Below, piece by piece: positions 24,375 through 33,617 of a stretch of DNA of 64,000 nt. Within the stretch, counting starts at the first letter, position 1. Each line of letters starts with the position of its first letter. The stretch spans positions 1 to 64,000 of the forward strand of contig JAEUIU010000086.1 in NCBI GenBank assembly GCA_016795065.1, written 5' to 3'. Source of the DNA: Phycisphaerae bacterium (lineage in GTDB: Bacteria > Planctomycetota > Phycisphaerae > Phycisphaerales > SM1A02). The translations under genes were made by a program, and so were the position numbers. The notes beneath the pieces were generated by a model. The model ran no database searches and had not been told where the DNA came from. It saw only the letters and a program-made list of their open reading frames with translations.

Positions 24375-26978
24375 TTAGCGCTTCGCGTGCGCAACCAGGA
24401 GCGAGTACCCCGGCAGTGTGACTCGTCCGCGCGCAACGGCCAGCGGTTCGTTGCCGGCACGCTCGTGATTCACGACGATTGTCCACTCACCATCGCCTTC
24501 GCCACCTGCCGTTGGTAGCGAGAACTCCAACGCCGTCGGTTCGTCGTTGTAGACGACGAGAATGCGCTCCCAGGTATCCCGAGCGATGGCACCGTCGAGC
24601 GTGAAGGCCATCGTTCGTCCAGCCTCGAGGAATGTCATCGAGCGACGCACGTCGGTATCGTCGGCCATGCGAAACACCGGATGTTCGCGGCGGAGCTTCA
24701 CAAGTCCGGCGACGTAATCGAAGACCTCGATGTACTCGGCCTTCCGCTTCCAATCGAAGCGGTTGATCTCGTCGCCGGCGACGTAGGTGTTGTGCTGACC
24801 CTCCTTGGTCCGGCAGAAGTCGCAGCCGCCATGCAGGAACGCAACGCCTTGGCTTGTCAGGACGATGCCGAGGGCAAGCTTCTGCATCGCGCGACGCTCG
24901 GCATCGCTCGCCGCTGGCTGCGTCTTGACGATCTTGTCCCAAAGCGTGAGGTTGTCGTGCGCCGACGCGTACGCGACGCTCTCGCCGGGCTCTTGGGCAA
25001 AGTCATCGATCGCCCCCATCACGCCGCGCCTGATCGCAGCGACATCTCCGCCCACGCCGGTCGCGAAACCGACGGTCGCGCCGTCTAGATCGCCCCGAAT
25101 CGCGTTGCGAAGGTGATCGTTGAAGACAGCAATCGGAAGGCCCTTTTGGGCCCCCTTTCCGAATCGAACTGTCCCGCCGCCGGTCCAGGGCTCCCCATAA
25201 AGCGTGAGATCGTGTCGATCCTTGAGAAGCGCGTCGCAGATGGCCTTCACCGTCGCCGGGTCGTTGCTTCCGAGCAGGTCGAAGCGAAAGCCGTCGACGC
25301 GGTAGTTCCGCACCCAATGCCGAAGGCTGTCGACGATGAACTTTCGCATCATCGGCCGCTCATCGGCGATGGTGTTGCCGACGCCGGTGTCGTTCACGAG
25401 CCGGCCATCGCGCGTGGTGCGGAAGAAGTAGTTCGGCACCGCGGCGCCGAACGGCGAGTTCGGGCCGGCATCGGAGGTGTGGTTGTAGACAACGTCGAGG
25501 ATCACGCGAAGACCCGCGCGATGCAGGTCAGCGATGGCTTCGCGAAGTTCGACGATCGGCGCGGTCGGATCGTTTGGATCCGATGCGTAGTTGGACTCGG
25601 GGACGTTGAAGAGGGTCGTCCAGTAGCCCCAGTTGTATTCGTCTCGCTTCGCGGTGAAGTCATGCACCGGAAGGAGATGGACGGCGGTGACGCCTAGTTC
25701 CTGAAGGTGTCGGATCCCAGTACTTGGGCGCACCCCGTCAGAGGCGTTGGTTCGACCGCGGCCGCGGGAGAGGCCGCGGTAGCGCCCACGGTCCTCCTCA
25801 GGGCAGGCGGCGTCGCGAATGGAGAAGTCGCGAACGTGGATCTCGTAGGCAATCTCGTCGGTCGGGTGGGCGCGAGGCGGGCTCGCCACGGAGTGCCAAG
25901 CGTCGGGCTTCAATCGGTCCATGTCGACGACAACACTGCGGCTGCTGTCGGATGTCGCGGCGAGGCAGTGCATGTCCGGCACCTCACTCGTGACGCCGTA
26001 GCAGGTGAAGCGATAGCGATACGCAAGGCCATGCAGATCGCCGCTCACATGGGTCGCCCAAGTGCCGCGCTCGCCGCGCATCATCGGCACCGCAATGGCC
26101 ACCGTCGATCCTGCGGACTTCCACAGGATGAGATCCACGGACTCTGCGACAGGTGACCAAGTCGAGAACCACGTACCGGTGGCTTCGCACCGAGGACCAA
26201 GCGGATCGTCGAGCGCTGCGAACTCGGCGCCGTCGAGGACATCACGGGCATAGACCACCTGGGTCGGAAGGTCGTCGAAAAGGCGTTCCTCGAACGCCAA
26301 CGAAAGACGCCCGACATCAGCGGGCGCCACCGGTTTGGCGAGGGTGATGTCGAGGATCGACTTCCCGCCGCTCGGCGCGGCTGGCTCGGTGGTGCCCACC
26401 ACCAGCGCTGTGTCACTGCCCTTCACTCGAACGCTGATGCCCTTTCGCTGCCGCTCGCTCAGCGGCACTGTGGTCGCAAGGGTGATCCGGTCCCTCGCAT
26501 CCAGGAACGCCCCAACCACCCGCAGGCTGAGATCGATTTCGCCCGGATCGCTGCGCACGCGGTCGTCGCCTGAGACGATCCATACTTCGGTGACCTCGCC
26601 CGCCCGCAGTTCAACGAAGCGGTCCTGATCGAAGTCCTTCTCTTCCCATTCGCCTCGACGCACGATGAATCCGGCCCTTGGTGCGAGCTTCGGAAACGGG
26701 ACGATGGCATACCGACCGAAGACGTCGGACTGCTCAAAGGCAAACGCGGCACCGTCGCCGTGTTCAGGCCAACTCCAGAGGTTCCAGTTCGCGTACTTGC
26801 CGTCAGGCCGGTGGTAGTGGACGACGAGGATCGCCTCGGCGCCGAGGCGTTCAGGATCAAGCGTGCGGGCGATGCGTGGAGCGTCGACGGCTCGTTGCGG
26901 TGATGCCCAAGCGGCCGTGGGCGAGATCGCGACGATGCCCGCAAACGCGAGGGCGAGAAGCCATCGGAGAGAGACCAT
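24375..26978 (-). CDS. pulA: Secreted type I pullulanase
   Basis: An 867-residue GH13 enzyme that cleaves alpha-1,6 branches of pullulan, starch or glycogen. A signal peptide covers residues 1-25. A CBM41-like domain follows (VVHYHRPDGKYANWNLWSW). The catalytic barrel carries VVYNHT, VDGFRFDLLG (nucleophile Asp), LYGEPWTGGG (acid Glu) and YASAHDNLTLWD (third carboxylate), so it should be active. The pullulanase motif YNWGYDP reads YNWGYWT here, a change next to the subsite region. It is preceded by the ClpX-like gene and followed by the dehydrogenase. With PPDK downstream in metabolism it points to use of branched alpha-glucans. Confidence 0.9.
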   Translation of the reverse strand: MVSLRWLLALAFAGIVAISPTAAWASPQRAVDAPRIARTLDPERLGAEAILVVHYHRPDGKYANWNLWSWPEHGDGAAFAFEQSDVFGRYAIVPFPKLAPRAGFIVRRGEWEEKDFDQDRFVELRAGEVTEVWIVSGDDRVRSDPGEIDLSLRVVGAFLDARDRITLATTVPLSERQRKGISVRVKGSDTALVVGTTEPAAPSGGKSILDITLAKPVAPADVGRLSLAFEERLFDDLPTQVVYARDVLDGAEFAALDDPLGPRCEATGTWFSTWSPVAESVDLILWKSAGSTVAIAVPMMRGERGTWATHVSGDLHGLAYRYRFTCYGVTSEVPDMHCLAATSDSSRSVVVDMDRLKPDAWHSVASPPRAHPTDEIAYEIHVRDFSIRDAACPEEDRGRYRGLSRGRGRTNASDGVRPSTGIRHLQELGVTAVHLLPVHDFTAKRDEYNWGYWTTLFNVPESNYASDPNDPTAPIVELREAIADLHRAGLRVILDVVYNHTSDAGPNSPFGAAVPNYFFRTTRDGRLVNDTGVGNTIADERPMMRKFIVDSLRHWVRNYRVDGFRFDLLGSNDPATVKAICDALLKDRHDLTLYGEPWTGGGTVRFGKGAQKGLPIAVFNDHLRNAIRGDLDGATVGFATGVGGDVAAIRRGVMGAIDDFAQEPGESVAYASAHDNLTLWDKIVKTQPAASDAERRAMQKLALGIVLTSQGVAFLHGGCDFCRTKEGQHNTYVAGDEINRFDWKRKAEYIEVFDYVAGLVKLRREHPVFRMADDTDVRRSMTFLEAGRTMAFTLDGAIARDTWERILVVYNDEPTALEFSLPTAGGEGDGEWTIVVNHERAGNEPLAVARGRVTLPGYSLLVAHAKR

Positions 26979-27008
26979 GACACGAGTCTACTCGGCCCGC
27001 ATCCGAAA

Positions 27009-28541
27009 CTACTTCTTTTGCTTGCGGCGCATCGCGTCCCGCTTCAGATGCATGTAGTCGAGGTAGCAGAGGTTGGCGAGGATGTCATCGGTGTTGGAGT
27101 AGGTGCACGCCAGGTAGAACTCGCCGATGGTCGCCCGGCGGTTCCGCAGTTCCTCCACCAGCCGGTGGACCAGCGAGAGCTTTGTCTCGTTGGCCAGCTC
27201 GAACTCGTCCCACCAGGTCTTCGCCGGGCCGGTCGTCTCGATCCAGGCGAGGTGCTCGACCTTGATGGCGTCGATCGACGCCCGAAGCTGCTCGGCCGAC
27301 CAGCCGCTCGTGTCGGTCAGAAACTTCGGGTCATCGATCCCCGCCCCCGGTTCGCCATGCCCTTCGACTGGACGGCCGAGACCCTGCTTCTTCGACGCCG
27401 TGCCGCGAGGCTGCGGCGGCAGGATCGCAAGCGCCTCGGCCCGTAGTTGGGCATCGAGCCGATCGATCGTGAGGACACCCTTCACGCACTGCGGCTCGCT
27501 GCCGCTGGCGATCGACGCGCGATCGATGACCACGCGATGGACCCCTTCAGCGGCGAGCTCCGGCCAGCGGTAGTCAACGGAGTCAAGGGCCCGTCCGATG
27601 AGGCGGTGCAGACCACGAGCGCCGGTGCCCAAGGCCATCGCCTCGTCGACGATCGCCTCCAGGGCGTCGTCGCTCAAGACGAGCTCGATGCCGTGGAGCT
27701 TCGCAAGCATCGTGGCCCGCTCAAGCGCCGAGCTCTCGGTACGGTCGCTCACGATCGCCCGAAGGTCCGCGCGGGAAAGTTCGTGCAGCACGGCAACCGT
27801 GGCGAACCGTCCGATGAACTCGGGGATCATGCCGAAGTCGACGAGGTCGCGCGTCTCGGCCTGGCAGAGCGCCTCGTAGATCGGGTTGTTCGGGATCTTC
27901 TCGACATCCTCGTTGGCCCGCGGACGAAACCCGAAAGGAAGGGAACGCGTTCGCTTGACCCTTGCCTCGACGATGTCCCGCAATCCGACGAACGCGCCCG
28001 TGCAGATGAAGAGGATCCGTCCCGTGTCGACGGCGGAGTGACTCTGGCCTTCGTTCCCCTCGGACACGCGGCCGTCGAGCATGGTCAGCAAGGCGTTCTG
28101 CACGCCTTCTCCGCTCACGTCGCGCTCTGCCGTGTCGCAGCGGCGGATCTTGTCGACCTCATCGATGAAGATGATCCCCTTCTCCGCCTTCTTCGGGTCG
28201 CCGCCGGCCCGTTCCAACAGTCCGCGCACGATGGTCTCGACCGAGTTGCCCTTGTAGCCCGCCTCGACGAGTCCGGCCGCGCTGGTGAAACCGACCGGGA
28301 CACCGAGGAAGTCCGCCAGTGTCTTCACCAGGAGCGTCTTGCCGACGCCCGTCGGCCCGATCATGAGAATGTGATAGCGACCGAGGTCCTTGCCGTGCCG
28401 GTCGCGCCAAGCCTGCGACAGGTAATGGTTGTAGACCGCAACGGCGATGTCCTGTTTCGCCCGGGTTTGCCCGCGCACGAAGCGATCGAGATGGGCGATC
28501 ATCTCACTTGGCGTTGGCAGGATTGATCGCGTTCCGCTCAT
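27009..28541 (-). CDS. ClpX-like AAA+ ATPase without zinc-binding domain
   Basis: A 510-residue AAA+ protein of the ClpX/HslU group. Walker A GPTGVGKT is at 62-69, the pore loop reads GYKG (95-98; GYVG in ClpX), Walker B IIFIDEVDK at 123-131, the ClpP-docking loop position reads FGF (203-205; IGF in ClpX), and the sensor-2 GAR is at 307-309. The four-Cys N-terminal domain of ClpX is absent, and the protein starts directly at the ATPase (LPTPSE). A 130-residue C-terminal extension is unique in my view. ATG 28541 has GAAGGAG ten bases upstream; ATG 28550 has the same sequence too close. The 5' end overlaps the upstream CBM9-like gene by 38 bases. It is probably an unfoldase with unknown protease partner. 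Confidence 0.82.
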   Translation of the reverse strand: MSGTRSILPTPSEMIAHLDRFVRGQTRAKQDIAVAVYNHYLSQAWRDRHGKDLGRYHILMIGPTGVGKTLLVKTLADFLGVPVGFTSAAGLVEAGYKGNSVETIVRGLLERAGGDPKKAEKGIIFIDEVDKIRRCDTAERDVSGEGVQNALLTMLDGRVSEGNEGQSHSAVDTGRILFICTGAFVGLRDIVEARVKRTRSLPFGFRPRANEDVEKIPNNPIYEALCQAETRDLVDFGMIPEFIGRFATVAVLHELSRADLRAIVSDRTESSALERATMLAKLHGIELVLSDDALEAIVDEAMALGTGARGLHRLIGRALDSVDYRWPELAAEGVHRVVIDRASIASGSEPQCVKGVLTIDRLDAQLRAEALAILPPQPRGTASKKQGLGRPVEGHGEPGAGIDDPKFLTDTSGWSAEQLRASIDAIKVEHLAWIETTGPAKTWWDEFELANETKLSLVHRLVEELRNRRATIGEFYLACTYSNTDDILANLCYLDYMHLKRDAMRRKQKK

Positions 28542-29460
28542 GCGTGGCATTCTCCTTCACAAACGTTACCACGCCCCATCGGCTCGGCAGATGCATATCG
28601 ATCACGCCTTGCGGGCTCCACACCCAGTTGTCTTCGGGCGTGCTCGGAGTCTTGACATACTTCGGCGCCTCGCCCTCCGGCTTCGCCCCGCCGGCCGCGG
28701 GGCGCTTCGGCCCGGCGCGCTTCCCGTCCGCCCCAAGCTCCTCGAAGTTGTGCTTCCACTGCACACGCGAGAAGTTGATGCGCCACGATTCGCCCAGCTT
28801 CGGCGCCGCTCCACCGCGGGCCTTTTCTGCGGCGTCGACCGGCTGATCGCATGGCTGCGGCACGAGTGACGCGAAGGGAATCGCCCACTCAAGCGTCCAG
28901 CCGGTGTCCGTGTCTCGCGGCTCGTTGGCACTGCCGTGAACGACAATGCCTGTCCGCAGTCCCTTGCAGTTCCAGCCGTGCAGCGCCGGTCCGCCATCGC
29001 GATACATGCGATGGAGATAGAGATCGAAGATCGTCCCGAGGCAATTCACCTCGAGCTCGTAGTAGGCCTTGCCATCGCCGTTAGGATCGATGAAGACCTC
29101 GAAGTCGGGCTCGTGGAACACGACCTGGTCATGCGTGCGGTAGGTCGCCCAGACGTCCGGCTCCTCCATCTCGGCGGCGATGTAGAGCGTCGTGTCGTCC
29201 CAGAGCATCTTCATGCGGGTTCGATAGCGTGGCAGCGGTTTCGCGTCGCCTTCGATATCGACAAACGCATCGCTCCACGGCGCGTTCGCCCAACATTCGT
29301 CATCGAGCGTTCCGTCGATCGAAGGCGCCTTCGCGACATGCCGAGCCGAGTAACCCTTCGGCGACGGGAGCGCGGGCGGCGGCTCGGCTGAGGCCTGGAT
29401 GGCGAGAACGGAAAGTGGGGCGAGGGCGAGAAGGGTGCACATCGAGCCCACATCATTCAC
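28504..29460 (-). CDS. Secreted CBM9-like carbohydrate-binding protein
   Basis: A 318-residue exported protein. A signal peptide spans residues 1-25 (CTLLALAPLSVLAIQASA). The body is a family-9-like carbohydrate-binding beta sandwich, shown by APSIDGTLDDECWANAPW, DTTLYIAAEMEEPDVWAT, HEPDFEVFIDPNGDGKAYYE and DTGWTLEWAIPFASL. Such domains often stand alone in planctomycetes and sulfatase-rich bacteria and bind glycan ends. A basic Pro/Gly/Lys linker precedes a C-terminal strand. It overlaps the Old Yellow Enzyme gene upstream (ATGA, four bases) and the ClpX-like gene downstream. Confidence 0.82.
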   Translation of the reverse strand: MNDVGSMCTLLALAPLSVLAIQASAEPPPALPSPKGYSARHVAKAPSIDGTLDDECWANAPWSDAFVDIEGDAKPLPRYRTRMKMLWDDTTLYIAAEMEEPDVWATYRTHDQVVFHEPDFEVFIDPNGDGKAYYELEVNCLGTIFDLYLHRMYRDGGPALHGWNCKGLRTGIVVHGSANEPRDTDTGWTLEWAIPFASLVPQPCDQPVDAAEKARGGAAPKLGESWRINFSRVQWKHNFEELGADGKRAGPKRPAAGGAKPEGEAPKYVKTPSTPEDNWVWSPQGVIDMHLPSRWGVVTFVKENATHERNAINPANAK

Positions 29461-30551
29461 CGAGTCGCGAGAAAGGGATAGTCGGTGTATCCCTTCTCGG
29501 TGCCGCCGTAGAAGGTCGCGGGGTCGGGTGCGTTCAGGGCGGCCTCTGTGCGGAACCGCTCCGTGAGGTCGGGATTGGCGAGGAACGGCACGCCGTACGC
29601 AACCAGGTCGGCGGCTCCGCCGGCGATGGCCTGCTCACCCGATTCACGGTCGTAGCCGCCGTTGATGATGAAGGCGCCGCGGTAGGCCTTTCGCATGAGG
29701 GCTGCGATCGGCGTGACACCGGCGGGCGGGGCAAGCTGCGATCCGGGGCGCCCCTCAAGCACGTGGAGGAAGCTCAACGGATAGTCATTGAGCATCTCCG
29801 CCGCCGGCACGAAGACGCTTGCCGGGTCACTGTCACGCATGTCGTTGAACGCGTTGGTGGGCGACAGGCGCACGCCGACGCGCGACGTGCCCCACACCGC
29901 GATGAGAGCCTCGACGATGTCGCGCAGGAAACGAATGCGGTTCGCGGGCGAGCCGCCATAGGCGTCGGTGCGCCGGTTCACGCTGTCGCGCAGGAACTGG
30001 TCAACGAGGTAGCCGTTTGCGGCATGCAGCTCGACGCCATCGAACCCCGCCTCCTTCGCACACCGCGCTCCGTGGCGATATTGGGCGACGACGCCGGGAA
30101 TCTCCGAAAGCTCAAGGGCCCGCGGCGTCTCGGCATCGACCAGACCGTTCGCGCTCCACGCCTGCCCCTTCATCGCCACCGCCGATGAGGAGACGGGAGC
30201 CGCGCCGCCCTGCCATGACGAGTGGGACACCCGTCCGCAGTGCCAGAGCTGGGCGTAGATGAGTCCGCCCTTGGCGTGCACCGCGTCGGTGACCGTTCGC
30301 CACGCCGCGACATGCCTGGGCGTGTGGATCCCAGGCGTCGCCGGATAGCCGATCCCCTGCTCCGACACCTGCGTCGCCTCACTGATGAGAAGCGCCGCCC
30401 CGCGCACCGGGTCGGCCCGCTGCGCGTAATAGATCGCGGTCATCGGAACAACCGCCCGATCACCATCCGCGCGGGAGCGCGTCATCGGCGCCATCACGCA
30501 ACGGTGCTTCAGTTCGTACGGACCCAAACGGTATGGAGTGAGGAGCTGCAT
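29457..30551 (-). CDS. NADH:flavin oxidoreductase, Old Yellow Enzyme family
   Basis: A 364-residue FMN enzyme. The barrel begins YRLGPYELKHRCVMAPMTR, and the active-site region reads GFDGVELHAANGYLVDQFLR followed by SVNRRTDAYGGS, the standard OYE features (His and Asn that hold the substrate oxygen, and the proton-donating Tyr). It reduces electrophilic double bonds, quinones or nitroesters with NAD(P)H. The natural substrate is unknown. It is separated from ppdK by a 150-base palindromic element and overlaps the CBM9-like gene by four bases. Confidence 0.92.
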   Translation of the reverse strand: MQLLTPYRLGPYELKHRCVMAPMTRSRADGDRAVVPMTAIYYAQRADPVRGAALLISEATQVSEQGIGYPATPGIHTPRHVAAWRTVTDAVHAKGGLIYAQLWHCGRVSHSSWQGGAAPVSSSAVAMKGQAWSANGLVDAETPRALELSEIPGVVAQYRHGARCAKEAGFDGVELHAANGYLVDQFLRDSVNRRTDAYGGSPANRIRFLRDIVEALIAVWGTSRVGVRLSPTNAFNDMRDSDPASVFVPAAEMLNDYPLSFLHVLEGRPGSQLAPPAGVTPIAALMRKAYRGAFIINGGYDRESGEQAIAGGAADLVAYGVPFLANPDLTERFRTEAALNAPDPATFYGGTEKGYTDYPFLATR

Positions 30552-30561
30552 GGGAGAGAAG

Positions 30562-30696
30562 GTTCACCGCAGGGGCGCGGAGGTTCGCGGAGGACGGAAG
30601 GAGTTGGATCCCGAGATCCGGGCCGGAGCCCACATCACGCAACCCATTGCACTCCTTTGCGTCGGGCTCCGGGATCTCAGCGTCTCTGCGGTGAAC
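30562..30696. repeat. Nested palindromic intergenic element
   Basis: Outer arms GTTCACCGCAG (30562-30572) and CTGCGGTGAAC (30686-30696) are a perfect 11-base inverted repeat. Inner arms GAGATCC...CGGAGCCC (30613-30631) and GGGCTCCGGGATCTC (30665-30679) also pair, with a four-base insertion. Between ppdK and the OYE gene, the whole 135 bases can fold into one long hairpin. The arms contain repeats of the form GCGGAGG. It looks like a REP-type or miniature dispersed repeat. It could also terminate or stabilise the ppdK transcript. Confidence 0.55.
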
Positions 30697-30702
30697 AAGC
30701 CG

Positions 30703-33540
30703 TCACTTCTTCTTGAGCGCCGGGCTCGTGCCGTTCTTCACCGCCGAACGGGCTGCGGCGAGGCGGGCGACCGGGACGCGGAAGGGCGAGCAGGAGACAT
30801 AGGCCAGTCCGCACTCGTCGAAGAACGCGATGCTGGCCGGGTCGCCGCCGTGCTCGCCGCAGATGCCGAGCTTGATGTCCGGGCGCGTGGCCCGGCCGCG
30901 TTCGCAGGCGATCCTGACGAGTTGGCCGACGCCGGCGGTGTCGATCGACGCGAAGGGGTTCTCGCGCATGATCTCGAGTTCGGCGTAGCGGCCGAGGAAG
31001 GAACCGGAGTCGTCACGCGACATGCCCAGCGCCGTTTGGGTGAGGTCGTTGGTGCCGAAGCTGAAGAATTCGGCGGTCTCGGCGATCTCGTTCGCGGTGA
31101 GGGCGCCGCGCGGGATCTCGATCATGGTGCCGACGTGATAGGCGATCTTCTGCTTGGTTTCCTTCATGACCTCGGCGGCGGCGCGGTGAATGACCGCGAC
31201 CTGGAGATCGAGCTCGCGCTTGAAGCCGACCAGCGGCACCATTACTTCAACCTTGGTCTTGACGCCTTCCTTCTGGACCTTCGCGGCAGCCTCGAAGATC
31301 GCCCGGGCCTGCATCTCGGTGACCTCGGGGTAGCCGATGCCGAGCCGGCAGCCGCGGAAGCCGAGCATCGGGTTGAACTCGTGGAGCTCCTCGACGCGGG
31401 TCTTGATCGCCGCAGCGCCGACCTTCAGCTTCTTGGCGAGCTCCTGCTGGGCCTTGTCGTCGTGCGGAAGGAACTCGTGCAGCGGCGGATCGAGCAGGCG
31501 GATGCAGGCGGGCTTGCCGGCGAGGGCCCGGAAGATTCCCTCGAAGTCGCCGCGCTGATAGGGCAGGAGCTTGGCGAGGGCGGCGCGCCGGCCGGCCTCG
31601 TCGCGGGCGAGAATCATCTCGCGCATCGCATCGATGCGGTCGCCCTCGAAGAACATGTGTTCGGTACGGGTGAGGCCGATGCCTTCGGCACCGAACGCGA
31701 CCGCATTGCGGACCTGCTCCGGCGTGTCCGCGTTGGTGCGAATGCCGAGCCGACGGTACTTGTCGGCGAGCTTCATGATGAAGTCGTAGTACTTGAAGAC
31801 CTGCGAGTCCTTGGCCTTCATCGTGCCGCTGATCAGGACCTGCTTGAGTTCGCTGTCGGCGGTGGCGATCGCCCCGGCGATGACCTCGCCGGTCGTGCCG
31901 TTCACCGAGATCGGATCGCCTTCCTTGAGCGTCTTCCCGCCGCAGGCGAGCGTGCCCTTGTGGTAGTCGATGTGGATGTCACCGGCGCCGGCGACGCAGA
32001 CCTTGCCCATCTGGCGGGCGACGAGGGCCGCGTGGCTGGAGACGCCGCCGCGGGTGGTGAGGATGCCTTCTGCGGCGATCATGCCGCGCAGGTCCTCGGG
32101 GCTCGTCTCGATGCGGCACAAGACGACGTGCTTGCCCTGCTTCGCGAGTTCCTCGGCGCGGGTCGCGCTGAAGACGACCATGCCGGTCGCGGCGCCGGGG
32201 CCCGCGGCGAGTCCCCTGGTCATAACGCGGCCTTCCTTGCGGGCGGCCTCGTAGGCGCCGCGATCGAAGACCGGCTGTAACAGTTGGTTCATCGCCTCGG
32301 GGTCGGCCGATCCAATCGCATGCTCGGGCGTCATCAGCCCCTGCTTCACCATGTCGTGAGCGATGCGCACATAGGCCAGCGCGGTGCGCTTGCCGTTGCG
32401 AGTCTGAAGCATGTAGAGCTTCTTCCGCTCGATGGTGAACTCGAAGTCCTGGACGTCGCCGAACCGCTTCTCAAGCGTTGCCCGGACCTTCTCGAGTTCC
32501 TTGTAGGCCGGCCCGATGATCGGGTCCTTGGCCATCTCCTGCACGCGCTTCGGCGTGCGCACGCCGGCGACGACGTCCTCGCCCTGGGCGTTCACGAGAT
32601 ACTCGCCGTAGAAGACGTTCTCCCCGGTCGCCGGGTCACGGGTGAAGGCAACGCCCGTCGCCGAGTCATCACCCATGTTGCCGAAGACCATCGACTGGAC
32701 GTTGACCGCGGTGCCCCACGCGTCCGGAATGCGGTACTTCTGGCGATAGACGATGGCCCGCTCGTTCATCCACGAGCCGAAGACGGCGCCAACCGCGCCC
32801 TCAAGCTGCTTCATCGGCTCGTTGGGGAACTCTCGGCCGGTCCACTTCTTGACCAGGGCCTTGTAGCGGACGACGAGTTCCTTGAGGTTCGCCTCGCTGA
32901 GCGACGTGTCCTCCCTGACGCCGAGCTCCCGCTTGAGCCCGTCCATGACCTCCTCGAAGGGCTCATGGTCATGCTCGTGCTTCTTCTGGATGCCCATCAC
33001 GACGTCGCCGTACATCTGGATGAAGCGGCGGTAGCAATCCCACGCGAAGCGCGGGTTGCCGGTGGCCCTGGTGAGGGCCTCGACGGTCTTGTCGTTGAGG
33101 CCGAGGTTGAGGATCGTGTCCATCATGCCCGGCATCGAGTCGCGGGCGCCGGAGCGCACCGAGACGAGGAGCGGCGCCTTCGGATCGCCAAAGCGCTTGC
33201 CGGTTTCCTTCTCGAGGACCTCGACCGCCTTGGCCATCTCGGCTAACAGACCGTTCGGGAAGGACCGACCCGACGTGTAGTACTCGTTGCAGACCTCGGT
33301 CGTGATCGTGAAGCCCGGCGGCACCGGAAGTCCCATCTTCACCATCGCGTGCAGGTTGGCGCCCTTGCCGCCGAGGAGGGCCCGCATCGAACCATCACCC
33401 TCGCACTTGGCCTTGCCGAAGTAGTAGGTGCGCTTGGCGTTCTTGCCGTTCTGAGCGGAGGGCGATTTTGCGTTGGCCTTTGGGGAGGCCTTGGATGCCT
33501 TGGAGGTGGTCTTCTTTGACGGGGAAAGGAGCGTGGGCAT
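30703..33540 (-). CDS. ppdK: Pyruvate, phosphate dikinase
   Basis: A 945-residue enzyme that interconverts pyruvate, ATP and phosphate with PEP, AMP and pyrophosphate. The ATP-grasp half contains LLGGKGANLHAMVKMGLPVP, the central swivelling domain contains GGVSSHAALVARQMGKVC with the phosphorylated His, and the PEP barrel ends in LGICGEHGGDPASI with the catalytic Cys. The first 40 residues are Lys/Ser-rich and low complexity, an unusual extra extension. It is likely used with gluconeogenesis or glycogen turnover. No PPDK regulatory protein is present here. It diverges from pabB across 77 bases. Confidence 0.96.
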   Translation of the reverse strand: MPTLLSPSKKTTSKASKASPKANAKSPSAQNGKNAKRTYYFGKAKCEGDGSMRALLGGKGANLHAMVKMGLPVPPGFTITTEVCNEYYTSGRSFPNGLLAEMAKAVEVLEKETGKRFGDPKAPLLVSVRSGARDSMPGMMDTILNLGLNDKTVEALTRATGNPRFAWDCYRRFIQMYGDVVMGIQKKHEHDHEPFEEVMDGLKRELGVREDTSLSEANLKELVVRYKALVKKWTGREFPNEPMKQLEGAVGAVFGSWMNERAIVYRQKYRIPDAWGTAVNVQSMVFGNMGDDSATGVAFTRDPATGENVFYGEYLVNAQGEDVVAGVRTPKRVQEMAKDPIIGPAYKELEKVRATLEKRFGDVQDFEFTIERKKLYMLQTRNGKRTALAYVRIAHDMVKQGLMTPEHAIGSADPEAMNQLLQPVFDRGAYEAARKEGRVMTRGLAAGPGAATGMVVFSATRAEELAKQGKHVVLCRIETSPEDLRGMIAAEGILTTRGGVSSHAALVARQMGKVCVAGAGDIHIDYHKGTLACGGKTLKEGDPISVNGTTGEVIAGAIATADSELKQVLISGTMKAKDSQVFKYYDFIMKLADKYRRLGIRTNADTPEQVRNAVAFGAEGIGLTRTEHMFFEGDRIDAMREMILARDEAGRRAALAKLLPYQRGDFEGIFRALAGKPACIRLLDPPLHEFLPHDDKAQQELAKKLKVGAAAIKTRVEELHEFNPMLGFRGCRLGIGYPEVTEMQARAIFEAAAKVQKEGVKTKVEVMVPLVGFKRELDLQVAVIHRAAAEVMKETKQKIAYHVGTMIEIPRGALTANEIAETAEFFSFGTNDLTQTALGMSRDDSGSFLGRYAELEIMRENPFASIDTAGVGQLVRIACERGRATRPDIKLGICGEHGGDPASIAFFDECGLAYVSCSPFRVPVARLAAARSAVKNGTSPALKKK

Positions 33541-33617
33541 GGTGAATCACTCGTGAGGGGCCATCCAGCGCTGACACGCGCGAGGCCGAACGGCGAAGTG
33601 TACAGCGCCCCCGCGTT

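Noticed and set aside
30538..32280. 580-codon plus-strand open frame opposite ppdK
   Set aside because: The minus strand encodes the catalytic His and Cys regions of pyruvate phosphate dikinase; the plus reading is Leu/Gly/Asp-rich noise.
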